Positions 1 through 6,454 of a stretch of 8,070 bases of DNA are shown here, in pieces. Each line of letters opens with the position of its first letter. Position 1 is the stretch's first letter. Both the position numbers and the translations under genes were made by a program. This DNA is from Sulfurovum sp. (GTDB lineage Bacteria > Campylobacterota > Campylobacteria > Campylobacterales > Sulfurovaceae), in the NCBI GenBank assembly GCA_024763575.1, contig JANTFF010000022.1, positions 1 through 8,070 of the forward strand, written 5' to 3'. Below the pieces are notes generated by a model that had not been told where the DNA came from, ran no database searches, and saw nothing but the letters and a program-made list of their open reading frames with translations.

Positions 1-1181
1 CCCAAACTGTAGATGGATTTAGAAAAGGTAAAGTACCTATAGTTATTATCAAAAAAATGTATGGTGAAAAACTACAACAAGAAGCAGAGAGTGAAGCAAT
101 TAATGAAATAGTTCAAAATGCAAAAAAAGAGCTTGATATAAAAGATGAAGATGTTATAGGTGACCCAGTATTTAAAAAATTTGAAAAAGTTGATGATGGT
201 ATTGAAGTAGAATTAACTATATCTCTCAAACCAACTATAGAAGTGGAAGGTTACGAAAAACTAGCACCAAGTTATGAAGAGCCTGTAGTTGACCCAGCAG
301 AGGTAGAAGAGAGACTCAATAAACTTCTCGAAAATAATACTCCTTATAAAAAACTAAAAGAAGATAGACCTCTAGAAAATGGAGACCAAGCTAAGTTTGA
401 TTTTGTTGGTAAAATTGATGGTGTAGAGTTTGAAGGTGGTAAAGCAGAAGGTTTTGAACTAGTTATTGGTTCAGGTCAATTTATACCTGGATTTGAAGAC
501 CAAATGGTAGGTATGAGTGTAGGTGAGACAAAGGATATTACTGTAACATTCCCAGAAGATTACCAATCTACAGATTTAGCAGGTAAAGAAGCTGTATTTA
601 CTGTAACTCTACATGAACTTAAAGCTAGAGGTGAAGCCCAACTAGATGAAGAGATGGTAAAAAAATTAATCCCAGGTGATGAAGAAGCAACTGCCGATAC
701 TGTAAAAAGTAAAGTAGAAGAGCAAATCCAATCTGAAAAAGTAGCCAAAATTTATAATGATGAACTCAAACCAAAACTTATGGAAGCACTAGTAGCAGAG
801 TATAGTTTTGACCTTCCAGAAAATATTGTAGAGCAAGAGATTGATGCACAAATTAATCAAAAAGCACAACAAATGAGTGAAGAGGAGTTAGCTACATACA
901 AAGGCAATGATGAGAAAATAGAAGAGCTTAGAGAGTCAGTTAGAGAAGATGCTATAAATTCTGTCAAAGCTACATTCTTAGTTGATGCAATTGCTAGAAA
1001 AGAAGAGATTACAGTAAATGACCATGAAGTAACTCAAACTATCTATTATGAAGCGATGATGAATAATCAAGATCCACAACAAGTTGTTGAGTATTATCAA
1101 AAGAATAATCTCCTACCTGCTATTAAAATGGGAATGATTGAAGATAAACTATTCTCAAAAATTATGGGATTGGATAAATAG
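1..1181 (+). CDS. tig: Trigger factor, ribosome-associated chaperone/PPIase (5' partial)
   Basis: Trigger factor binds the ribosome at the exit tunnel and shields and folds nascent chains in the cytoplasm. The reading frame is open from the first bases (first full codon at position 3), so the ATG at 57 is internal and not the start. Before it the frame reads DGFRKGKVP, the ribosome-docking signature of the family (GFRxGxxP). Visible residues about 125-210 form the FKBP-type peptidyl-prolyl isomerase domain ([26 protein letters not shown], then the FPEDY segment). The rest is the long acidic helical chaperone domain. About 392 residues are visible; with a family length near 430, some 35-40 N-terminal residues lie upstream of the window. 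It is followed by clpP after 2 nt and clearly shares an operon with clpP and def. Nothing suggests damage to the gene. Confidence 0.97.
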   Translation, partial: QTVDGFRKGKVPIVIIKKMYGEKLQQEAESEAINEIVQNAKKELDIKDEDVIGDPVFKKFEKVDDGIEVELTISLKPTIEVEGYEKLAPSYEEPVVDPAEVEERLNKLLENNTPYKKLKEDRPLENGDQAKFDFVGKIDGVEFEGGKAEGFELVIGSGQFIPGFEDQMVGMSVGETKDITVTFPEDYQSTDLAGKEAVFTVTLHELKARGEAQLDEEMVKKLIPGDEEATADTVKSKVEEQIQSEKVAKIYNDELKPKLMEALVAEYSFDLPENIVEQEIDAQINQKAQQMSEEELATYKGNDEKIEELRESVREDAINSVKATFLVDAIARKEEITVNDHEVTQTIYYEAMMNNQDPQQVVEYYQKNNLLPAIKMGMIEDKLFSKIMGLDK

Positions 1182-1183
1182 AT

Positions 1184-1771
1184 ATGAGTTATATTCCTTA
1201 TGTTGTAGAACAGACGGGTCGTGGTGAGAGAAGTTATGATATATATTCAAGACTTCTCAAAGATAGAATTATTATGTTAAGTGGTGAAGTAAATGACCAA
1301 GTAGCATCAAGTATAGTAGCTCAACTACTTTTCCTAGAAGCACAAGACCCTGATAAAGATATTTACTTCTACATCAACTCTCCAGGGGGAGTTATAACTA
1401 GTGGATTATCTATGTTTGATACTATGAATTATATAAAACCTGATATTGTAACTATCTGTATAGGTCAAGCTGCATCTATGGGTGCATTTTTACTATCTGC
1501 TGGAACAAAAGGCAAAAGATATGCTCTTCCACATGCTAGAATTATGATACATCAACCATCAGGTGGTGCACAAGGTCAATCAACAGATATTCAAATCCAA
1601 GCCCAAGAGATACAAAGACTCAAAGATACACTAAATGAGATTATGGCTGAAAATTGTGGCAAAACTCCAGAGGAGCTAGAGAGAGATACAGAGAGAGATA
1701 ATTTTATGTCTTCACAAGAGGCTATGGAGTATGGACTTATAGACAAAGTATTAACCAAGAGTTTTAGCTAA
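1184..1771 (+). CDS. clpP: ATP-dependent Clp protease proteolytic subunit ClpP
   Basis: This is the serine peptidase subunit that forms the double-heptamer chamber and works with Clp/Hsp100 unfoldases such as ClpX to degrade cytoplasmic proteins. The 195-residue length is normal. The catalytic triad is intact at canonical positions: Ser98 in [11 protein letters not shown], His123 in MIHQPSGG and Asp172 in TERDNFMS. The oxyanion-loop segment NSPGG lies at residues 65-69. The N-terminus ([24 protein letters not shown]) matches the usual mature ClpP start with only a very short leader. The ATG lies 2 nt after the tig stop, so translation is probably coupled; purine-rich bases inside the end of tig would serve as the ribosome binding site. 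No separate promoter is visible. Confidence 0.98.
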   Translation: MSYIPYVVEQTGRGERSYDIYSRLLKDRIIMLSGEVNDQVASSIVAQLLFLEAQDPDKDIYFYINSPGGVITSGLSMFDTMNYIKPDIVTICIGQAASMGAFLLSAGTKGKRYALPHARIMIHQPSGGAQGQSTDIQIQAQEIQRLKDTLNEIMAENCGKTPEELERDTERDNFMSSQEAMEYGLIDKVLTKSFS

Positions 1772-1781
1772 GGGTATATAG

Positions 1782-2300
1782 ATGATTAGAGATATAGTTA
1801 TCTATCCTGATAAACGACTCAAACTTATCTCCAAAGAGGTAACTTCATTTGACGATGAGTTGCACACTCTACTAGATGATATGTACGATACCATGATAAG
1901 TAAAAAAGGGGTAGGGTTAGCTGCTATTCAAGTAGGAGTTGATATTCGAGCCTTGATTATCAATATACCTAATGATGATAGTGATGAACAGCCCAAAGAG
2001 AATACTTTAGAAGTTATCAACCCTATTTTTATAGAAAAAAATGGAATAGAAAAACATCAAGAGGGGTGTCTAAGTATTCCTGGTATTTATGAAGATATCG
2101 AAAGAGCCAAACATGTAAAAATCGAATATCAAGATAGATTTGGTAACAAACATACTATAGAAGATGATGACTTTTTAGCTGTAGCAATCCAACATGAATG
2201 TGACCATTTAGAGGGCAAAGTCTTTATAGAGAAACTCTCTTTTATCAAACGAAAAAAGTTTGAAAAAGAGTGGAAAAAAAGATATAAAAATACTCTTTAG
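1782..2300 (+). CDS. def: Peptide deformylase
   Basis: This metalloenzyme removes the N-formyl group from the initiator methionine of nascent proteins. All three family motifs are present: GVGLAAIQ (residues 43-50), EGCLS (94-98) and HECDH (138-142). Cys96, His138 and His142 would bind the metal, and Glu139 is the catalytic acid/base. The 172-residue length is typical, with a lysine-rich tail. The ATG is preceded by TAAGGG, where the clpP stop codon itself forms part of the Shine-Dalgarno sequence, with about 7 nt spacing. It is the third gene of the tig-clpP-def unit, which groups nascent-chain processing with proteolysis. Its stop codon interlocks with the stop of the convergent gene on the other strand (4-nt overlap). 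Confidence 0.97.
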   Translation: MIRDIVIYPDKRLKLISKEVTSFDDELHTLLDDMYDTMISKKGVGLAAIQVGVDIRALIINIPNDDSDEQPKENTLEVINPIFIEKNGIEKHQEGCLSIPGIYEDIERAKHVKIEYQDRFGNKHTIEDDDFLAVAIQHECDHLEGKVFIEKLSFIKRKKFEKEWKKRYKNTL

Positions 2301-2884
2301 TATTTTCGATTACGATGATTTATAGTGAATTTTAATGTTAATTCACTGTTATCATTTTGTATTTCTATATCACTTTTAATATGATGTTTATCACTATCCA
2401 AAGCATTTTGAATACTCTCTGCCAAGTGGAAATATGATTTATTAAATGGTAAAACCATACTTGTAATCTGATTTTTCTTAATAATACTTACAATAATAGA
2501 TATCGCATGTTCATAATAGAGTTTATTGATAGCTCTTTGTATTCTATAACCTTGCATTATATTTAGGTTTTTAATCCAAATATTTTTATCTAACTCTGAT
2601 AAATTACTATTCTTTACATATTCTATCTCTTCTTTCAATTTTTCTTTGTATCGCTTTTCTTCTTTTTTAATATCTTCTTCTATGTTAGTTTGATATTCTC
2701 TAATCATTTTGGATATTTGCTCATCAGGTATATTATCATCAAACTCATAGTTATGTTTCAAATCAATAATATGAAGTATATGAATAGCACCTTTGAGATA
2801 AATATATTTATCCTCTTTTGTTTTGTTGAATGTAATTCCATGTTGTGATATTATAGGTTTATCACCACTATATTTTATTTGCAT
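2297..2884 (-). CDS. Uncharacterised charged helical protein (195 aa)
   Basis: I do not recognise a characterised family and assign no function. The protein has no signal peptide or membrane segment and is probably cytoplasmic. It opens with KYSGDKPIISQHGITF, a compact stretch that looks conserved in style. Residues about 54-91 form a highly charged Glu/Lys-rich helix with coiled-coil character (EEDIKKEEKRYKEKLKEEIEYV). A helical core follows (about 96-160, with GYRIQRAINKLYYEHA), then a polar Asn/Asp-rich end. The ATG at 2884 is the first Met, with a weak AAGAGA-type ribosome site and an upstream TATAAT box. It is read convergently with def and may be its own transcription unit, or may receive read-through from the oxidoreductase gene 57 bp upstream. 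Codon use resembles that of the neighbours, and the sustained 195-codon frame supports a real gene. Confidence 0.85.
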   Translation of the reverse strand: MQIKYSGDKPIISQHGITFNKTKEDKYIYLKGAIHILHIIDLKHNYEFDDNIPDEQISKMIREYQTNIEEDIKKEEKRYKEKLKEEIEYVKNSNLSELDKNIWIKNLNIMQGYRIQRAINKLYYEHAISIIVSIIKKNQITSMVLPFNKSYFHLAESIQNALDSDKHHIKSDIEIQNDNSELTLKFTINHRNRKY

Positions 2885-2916
2885 ATATGTCTCTTTTTAA
2901 ATTATTTTAGAAACGA

Positions 2917-2922
2917 ATTATA
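2917..2922 (-). promoter_or_regulatory. Candidate -10 box of the 195-aa gene
   Basis: A perfect TATAAT lies on the minus strand in the short gap between the oxidoreductase stop (2941) and the ATG at 2884. About 32 bases separate it from the start codon, giving a short leader. The flanks are very AT-rich and I see no convincing -35, which fits Campylobacterota sigma-70 promoters. In such AT-rich DNA a single TATAAT is only moderate evidence. Confidence 0.5.
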
Positions 2923-2940
2923 CAACAAAATATAAAATAG

Positions 2941-4161
2941 TTAAACACTATTTCCTGCTCTAATCCCACTAACCCATGCAAAATGTAGATTAAAGCCTCC
3001 TCTATCTGCATCAACATCCAAAACCTCTCCTGTTAGGTATAACCCTTTTTGGATTTTGGACTCCATTGTTTTTGGATTAATATCTCTCGTATCAACTCCA
3101 CCCGTAGCTACTTCACAACCTTTATACCCTCTACTACCATCTACTATAAATTCAAAAGATTTAATACGATATGCAATTCTTTCTATATCTTTTATCTGAA
3201 TATCTTTTTCTACAAATTTCTCATATTTTAGAGGTTTGAGTATAAAAGGAATAATTTTTTTGTTTATAAATCCTTGTAACCATATATCAATAGGCTTTAG
3301 ACTCTTTTTTCTGATACTTTTTCTCATAATAGCAATAAGCTGTTTATAACTCATTTTGGGTATTAAATCTATCTCTAATTTAACAACAGAAGAGGTAAAT
3401 AACTCTTCTAAAACAAAACGACTAATATCCAAAATAGCAAGTCCTGATATACCATAAGAGGTAAATAGTATATCTCCTCTTTTCTCTATTTTTTTGTCTT
3501 TTTTATATAGTGTAACTTTGCTATCAACCCTAACTCCTGCTAAAGCTTTTAGATTTGGCATAGGGGAAGTGAGTTGAACCAAAGAGGGAAAACTATCAAC
3601 TCTTTTGTGTCCAAATTTTTTAGCAAATGATACTCCATCATCCACACCACCTAATTGTGGAGCTGATTTATGACCTGTAGCTATAATTATATTTTTACTA
3701 GTAGATTTGCCTTTTGTATGTTTTATACTATAGATAGATTTATCATAAGTTATATCTTTTACTTCTGTTTCACATAAAATTTTGACTCCAAGTTGTTTAC
3801 ACTCATAACCTAAAATATCAACTACACTAGAAGCCTGAAGAGACATAGGAAAAACTCTACCCTCTTTGGCTTCAATAAGCTCTAATCCAATAGATTTAAA
3901 AAACTGTTTGATAGATTGATAGTTAAACTCATTTAGAACAGATATTATAAATTTTCGATTTTGTGAATAAAATCTATCAGGAATTGGACGAATATTTGTA
4001 ATATTACATCTTCCATTACCAGTAGCTAGAAGTTTTTTACCTATTGTACTATTTTTTTCTAATATTAGTACTTTGTTACCTCTTCTAGCAGATACTATAG
4101 CAGATACTAATCCACTAGCACCTGCTCCTATTATAACTACATCATACATTAATTTACTCAC
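2941..4161 (-). CDS. BaiN/HI0933-family FAD-dependent oxidoreductase
   Basis: This is a flavoprotein of the HI0933/YhiN (BaiN-like) family. Its members bind FAD through a Rossmann fold, and most have no known substrate. The N-terminal dinucleotide-binding motif GAGASG is at residues 12-17 with Glu35 closing the fold. It is followed by the family signature GKKLLATGNGRCNITN (41-56). The C-terminal signature TGEVLDVDADRGGFNLHFAWVSGIRAG (about 377-403) is also intact. The 406-residue length is normal. The start is uncertain: the frame opens with GTG at 4161, but ATG at 4149 (residue 5, giving MYDVVIIGAGASG) has a GTGAG ribosome-site-like stretch about 7 nt upstream and is equally plausible. It is divergent from the membrane protein-purM unit, and the 50-bp gap must hold both promoters. 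The specific reaction cannot be deduced. Confidence 0.93.
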   Translation of the reverse strand: MSKLMYDVVIIGAGASGLVSAIVSARRGNKVLILEKNSTIGKKLLATGNGRCNITNIRPIPDRFYSQNRKFIISVLNEFNYQSIKQFFKSIGLELIEAKEGRVFPMSLQASSVVDILGYECKQLGVKILCETEVKDITYDKSIYSIKHTKGKSTSKNIIIATGHKSAPQLGGVDDGVSFAKKFGHKRVDSFPSLVQLTSPMPNLKALAGVRVDSKVTLYKKDKKIEKRGDILFTSYGISGLAILDISRFVLEELFTSSVVKLEIDLIPKMSYKQLIAIMRKSIRKKSLKPIDIWLQGFINKKIIPFILKPLKYEKFVEKDIQIKDIERIAYRIKSFEFIVDGSRGYKGCEVATGGVDTRDINPKTMESKIQKGLYLTGEVLDVDADRGGFNLHFAWVSGIRAGNSV

Positions 4162-4180
4162 TTACTTATTTAGATTTCGA

Positions 4181-4186
4181 TATAAT
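4181..4186 (+). promoter_or_regulatory. Candidate -10 box for the DUF2892-purM unit
   Basis: A perfect TATAAT lies 26 bases upstream of the ATG at 4212. It would start transcription near 4193 and leave a leader of about 20 nt that contains the strong GGAGGG ribosome site. It is the only good -10 box in the gap for this direction, and purM has no other upstream space for a promoter. Confidence 0.5.
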
Positions 4187-4187
4187 A
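4182..4187 (-). promoter_or_regulatory. Candidate -10 box for the oxidoreductase gene
   Basis: On the minus strand the sequence reads GGGTATTATATCG about 20 bases before the GTG at 4161; TATTAT is the best -10 match. It overlaps by 5 bp the TATAAT box used in the opposite direction. No -35 is recognisable, and other hexamers in this AT-rich gap could serve instead. Confidence 0.4.
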
Positions 4188-4201
4188 CCCAAAAAAATTT
4201 T

Positions 4202-4207
4202 GGAGGG
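4202..4207 (+). promoter_or_regulatory. Strong Shine-Dalgarno that decides the start at 4212
   Basis: GGAGGG followed by TAAT and then ATG (4212) is a near-perfect ribosome binding site. The same frame can be extended four codons to a TTG at 4200, but that would place this site inside the coding region, so the ATG is chosen. GG of this site is also the last arm of a small inverted repeat, CCAAAA-AAA-TTTTGG (4189-4203), which is probably too weak to matter. Confidence 0.8.
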
Positions 4208-4211
4208 TAAT

Positions 4212-4418
4212 ATGTGTGTAGAGAGATTACAAAAAATTCTATTGGCTATGGCATTGGGTATAGCTATGATGTTAGCTGTAACTGGTTCAATTAAAAGTGC
4301 ATTTTTATTACAATTTGGTATTATGATTATTTTGATTGTTAGTGGATTAACTGGATTTTGTTATATTACACAAGTACTAAAAAGTGCCTTTCCATCATGT
4401 AATGAGGAGAAAAAATAG
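4212..4418 (+). CDS. Small inner-membrane protein, DUF2892 (YgaP-type TM domain)-like
   Basis: This is a 68-residue protein with two predicted membrane helices (about 9-25 and 32-48), a short basic N-terminal stretch and a charged C-terminal tail (CNEEKK). The opening VERLQKILL and the later SGLTGFCYITQVLK match the pattern of the DUF2892 / YgaP transmembrane domain (VERL... and TGFCPL...L). In other bacteria that domain occurs alone or fused to rhodanese domains, and its own biochemical role is unclear. Cysteines are at 2, 50 and 63; the one in TGFC is the family-typical position. The start is fixed by the GGAGGG site 4 nt before the ATG. The stop TAG shares its G with the GTG start of purM, so the two are almost certainly cotranscribed and translationally coupled. 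A functional tie to purine synthesis is not evident. Confidence 0.85.
   Translation: MCVERLQKILLAMALGIAMMLAVTGSIKSAFLLQFGIMIILIVSGLTGFCYITQVLKSAFPSCNEEKK
4404..4409 (+). promoter_or_regulatory. Shine-Dalgarno of purM inside the upstream gene
   Basis: GAGGAG lies 8 nt before the GTG at 4418 and within the last codons of the small membrane protein gene. It supports the GTG as the real purM start even though that codon overlaps the preceding TAG by one base. Confidence 0.75.
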
Positions 4419-5413
4419 TGGAAAATATTTCATATAAAGATGCTGGTGTAGATATAGATGCAGGTAACAGTTTTGTAGAGGCTATTAAGTCTGATGTCAA
4501 ATCAACTTTTGATAATAATGTAATTGGTGGAATAGGCTCATTTGCTGGAGCATATGCTTTGCCTTCAGGTTACAAAGAGCCTGTAATCTTATCAGCAACT
4601 GATGGAGTTGGAACTAAACTTAAATTGGCTATAGATAGTGGTAAATTTGATACAGTAGGGATTGACCTTGTAGCTATGTGTGTAAATGATTTGATTTGTA
4701 ACTTTGGAACACCTATGTTTTTCTTAGACTATTATGCTACAGGTCATTTAGTTCCTGCTAATGCCAAAGATGTAGTAGCAGGTATTGCAGAGGGTTGTCG
4801 TAGAAGTGAGTGTGCTTTAGTTGGTGGTGAGACTGCTGAAATGCCTGGGATGTATAGTGATGAGGATTTCGATTTGGCTGGTTTTGCTGTAGGGATTGCA
4901 GAGAAAAGCGAAATGGATACTCTATCAAATGTCAAAGAGGGACAAGTAATTATTGCACTTCCTAGTTCTGGAGTTCACTCCAATGGTTATTCTCTAGTTA
5001 GAAAACTATTTTTTGATAAATTAGAAATGAGTTTGAATGATGAGTTTGAGGGAAAACCCTTAGTTGATACACTTTTAACTCCTACTAGAATATATGTCAA
5101 AGAGTTCAAAGCCAATAGAGATAAGATTAAAGCACTAGCACATATTACAGGTGGTGGAATTATAGAAAACTTACCAAGAGTACTTCCTGATGGTATGAGA
5201 GCCAAAATCCAAAAAGATAGTATAAGACTACTTCCTATATTTGAGTTTATGTCTCAATATGTAGCCGAAGAAGAGATGTTTAGAACCTTTAATATGGGTG
5301 TAGGTATGATATGGGTAGTAGATGCCAAAGATGTAGATGATATTTGTGCCAATACAGATGGTTATGTTATTGGTGAGATGATTACAGGAGAGAAAGGTGT
5401 AGATTTAGTTTAA
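4418..5413 (+). CDS. purM: Phosphoribosylformylglycinamidine cyclo-ligase (AIR synthetase)
   Basis: PurM converts FGAM to aminoimidazole ribonucleotide with ATP, the fifth step of de novo purine synthesis, in the cytoplasm. The 331-residue length is normal. Family hallmarks are visible in order: YKDAGVDIDAGN at residues 6-17, the phosphate/ATP-binding DGVGTKLKLA from 62, MCVNDLICNFGTPMFFLDYYATG, VGGETAEMPGMY, the GVHSNGYSLVRKL segment, HITGGGIIENLPRVLP and the terminal FNMGVGM. The GTG start is supported by GAGGAG 8 nt upstream and by the ENISYKDAGVDI N-terminus, which matches usual PurM openings. No purN follows, unlike the purMN order of enterobacteria. The next gene is an unrelated regulator after 144 bp. 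No purine riboswitch or PurR-like operator is evident upstream. Confidence 0.97.
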   Translation: MENISYKDAGVDIDAGNSFVEAIKSDVKSTFDNNVIGGIGSFAGAYALPSGYKEPVILSATDGVGTKLKLAIDSGKFDTVGIDLVAMCVNDLICNFGTPMFFLDYYATGHLVPANAKDVVAGIAEGCRRSECALVGGETAEMPGMYSDEDFDLAGFAVGIAEKSEMDTLSNVKEGQVIIALPSSGVHSNGYSLVRKLFFDKLEMSLNDEFEGKPLVDTLLTPTRIYVKEFKANRDKIKALAHITGGGIIENLPRVLPDGMRAKIQKDSIRLLPIFEFMSQYVAEEEMFRTFNMGVGMIWVVDAKDVDDICANTDGYVIGEMITGEKGVDLV

Positions 5414-5491
5414 CACTAATAATCTCTTTCTTTAATTTTAAGTTTTTTGATTTATTACAAATTGAAATTTAAACACTATAATAAACAGTTT

Positions 5492-5511
5492 TTTTGATGA
5501 AAGTATCAAAA
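5492..5511. promoter_or_regulatory. Inverted repeat upstream of the LysR gene, possible operator
   Basis: This is a perfect 7-bp inverted repeat, TTTTGAT-GAAAGT-ATCAAAA, lying just upstream of the extended -10 box and about 47 bp before the LysR start codon. LysR-type regulators often bind dyad sites upstream of their own promoter, which is the basis for calling it a candidate autoregulatory operator. It does not fit a terminator for purM, because the arms are AT-rich and no T-run follows the second arm. The classical T-N11-A spacing is not exact here, so the assignment is tentative. Confidence 0.4.
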
Positions 5512-5525
5512 GTATATTATTATTC

Positions 5526-5534
5526 TGATATAAT
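5526..5534 (+). promoter_or_regulatory. Extended -10 promoter of the LysR gene
   Basis: TGATATAAT matches the extended -10 form TGnTATAAT perfectly and lies 23 bp before the ATG at 5558, so transcription would begin near 5541 with a leader of under 20 nt. A second TATAAT at 5477-5482 lies upstream of the inverted repeat and could be an alternative. The gap 5414-5557 contains nothing else that I can identify. Confidence 0.6.
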
Positions 5535-5557
5535 AAAGAAAAAAATGGATAATAATC

Positions 5558-6454
5558 ATGAAACTAACATTGCGTCAAATGGAGATATTTTTAAATGTTG
5601 TAAAACAAGGTCACCTTACCAATGTAGCAAAAGGTATGGGGCTTAGTCAATCAGCTATATCTATGTCTATTAAAGAGTTGGAAAATATATTAGGTAATCC
5701 TCTATTTGATAGAATAAACAAAAAGCTTATATTAAATGAGATGGGTCGCTCTTTTGAAAAAGAGATAGCCCCAATTGTAAAAAAGCTAAATGACATTGAG
5801 TATGAGTTTAAAAATACAGTAAATAAAGGGATAGTAAGAGTGGGTGCTAGTACTACTATTGTAGATTATCTTATGCCTCCAATTATTTGTAACTATATGA
5901 ATAACTATCCTGATGTCAAAGTAGGACTCAAAGAGGGAAATACCAAACAGATAGTAGAACTTATAAAAAATGGTGAAATAGATGTAGGATTTGTTGAGGG
6001 TATCATAAATGATTCAGATATTATCAAAGAGATAATAGGTGTAGATGAATTAGTAGTTGTTACAACTGATACAACACTAACTAAAGAAATTTCTATAGAC
6101 AAACTACAAGATAGAAAATGGGTTCTAAGAGAAGAGGGTTCTGGTACGAGAGAAGTATTTTTGGACTATATCAAAGAGAGAGTTGACCATATCAATATAT
6201 TTTTGGAATTAGGTCATACAGAGTCTATTAAATCACTTCTAATGAACCATAGATGTCTAACATGTATCTCTAAAATTGCTGTCCAAAAAGATATAGCAAA
6301 TAATAAACTTATGCGTGTACCAATCAAAGATTTTGAATGTAAAAGAAACTTTTTTATGATTTATCACAAAGATAAATACCATAGTGAACTATTTGAAAAG
6401 TTTATATACTTTACCAAAACAATGATTAATCAGATGTTAGAAGAGAAGTATTAA
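5558..6454 (+). CDS. LysR-family transcriptional regulator, CysL/YeiE-like
   Basis: This is a 298-residue LysR-type DNA-binding regulator. The N-terminal winged helix-turn-helix spans about residues 4-60 (LTNVAKGMGLSQSAISMSIKELENILGNPLFDR at 20-52), followed by a linker helix. The effector-binding domain begins near residue 91 with VRVGASTTIVDYLMPP. That opening, together with EGNTKQIVELIKNGEIDVGFVEG and REEGSGTREVF, is the pattern of the CysL/YeiE/CbbR branch, whose members control sulfite/sulfur assimilation or CO2 fixation. The branch assignment is by pattern only, and the target genes are unknown. The ATG has a weak GGA ribosome site. An out-of-frame ATG at 5545 reads MDNNHETN and is unlikely to be used. 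The gene is convergent with mobA (4-nt overlap) and has its own promoter and a possible operator, so autoregulation is plausible. Confidence 0.93.
   Translation: MKLTLRQMEIFLNVVKQGHLTNVAKGMGLSQSAISMSIKELENILGNPLFDRINKKLILNEMGRSFEKEIAPIVKKLNDIEYEFKNTVNKGIVRVGASTTIVDYLMPPIICNYMNNYPDVKVGLKEGNTKQIVELIKNGEIDVGFVEGIINDSDIIKEIIGVDELVVVTTDTTLTKEISIDKLQDRKWVLREEGSGTREVFLDYIKERVDHINIFLELGHTESIKSLLMNHRCLTCISKIAVQKDIANNKLMRVPIKDFECKRNFFMIYHKDKYHSELFEKFIYFTKTMINQMLEEKY

Noticed and set aside
57..59. ATG as the start of trigger factor
   Set aside because: The frame continues upstream to the window edge and encodes GFRKGKVP, the ribosome-binding signature, so this Met is internal.
560..748. Minus-strand open frame inside tig, and similar ones at 4744-4935, 4987-5205, 5905-6102 and 6674-6874
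   Set aside because: All lie antisense to strongly conserved genes and have low-complexity Ser/Thr/Ile-rich translations typical of shadow frames.
1671..1702. Repetitive GAGAGATACAGAGAGAG tract in clpP
   Set aside because: It encodes ERDTERD, which includes the catalytic Asp172 region in its usual family form, so it is coding sequence and not a functional repeat.
2272..2282. A-run near the end of def as a phase-variable or frameshift site
   Set aside because: The run is only about 7 bases, at the extreme 3' end of an essential gene, with no alternative frame of interest; similar runs are common in this AT-rich DNA.
3049..3231. Plus-strand open frame of 60 codons inside the oxidoreductase gene
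   Set aside because: It is a shadow of the conserved FAD-dependent oxidoreductase on the other strand, with no ribosome site and no recognisable protein.
4200..4202. TTG as the start of the small membrane protein
   Set aside because: The GGAGGG ribosome site would fall inside the coding region; the ATG at 4212 has ideal spacing to it.
4189..4203. CCAAAA-AAA-TTTTGG inverted repeat in the leader of the DUF2892-like gene
   Set aside because: The 3-nt loop and mostly A:T arms make it weak, and the likely transcription start (about 4193) lies inside the first arm.
5414..5470. Possible terminator after purM
   Set aside because: There are T-rich stretches but no stable GC-containing stem before them.
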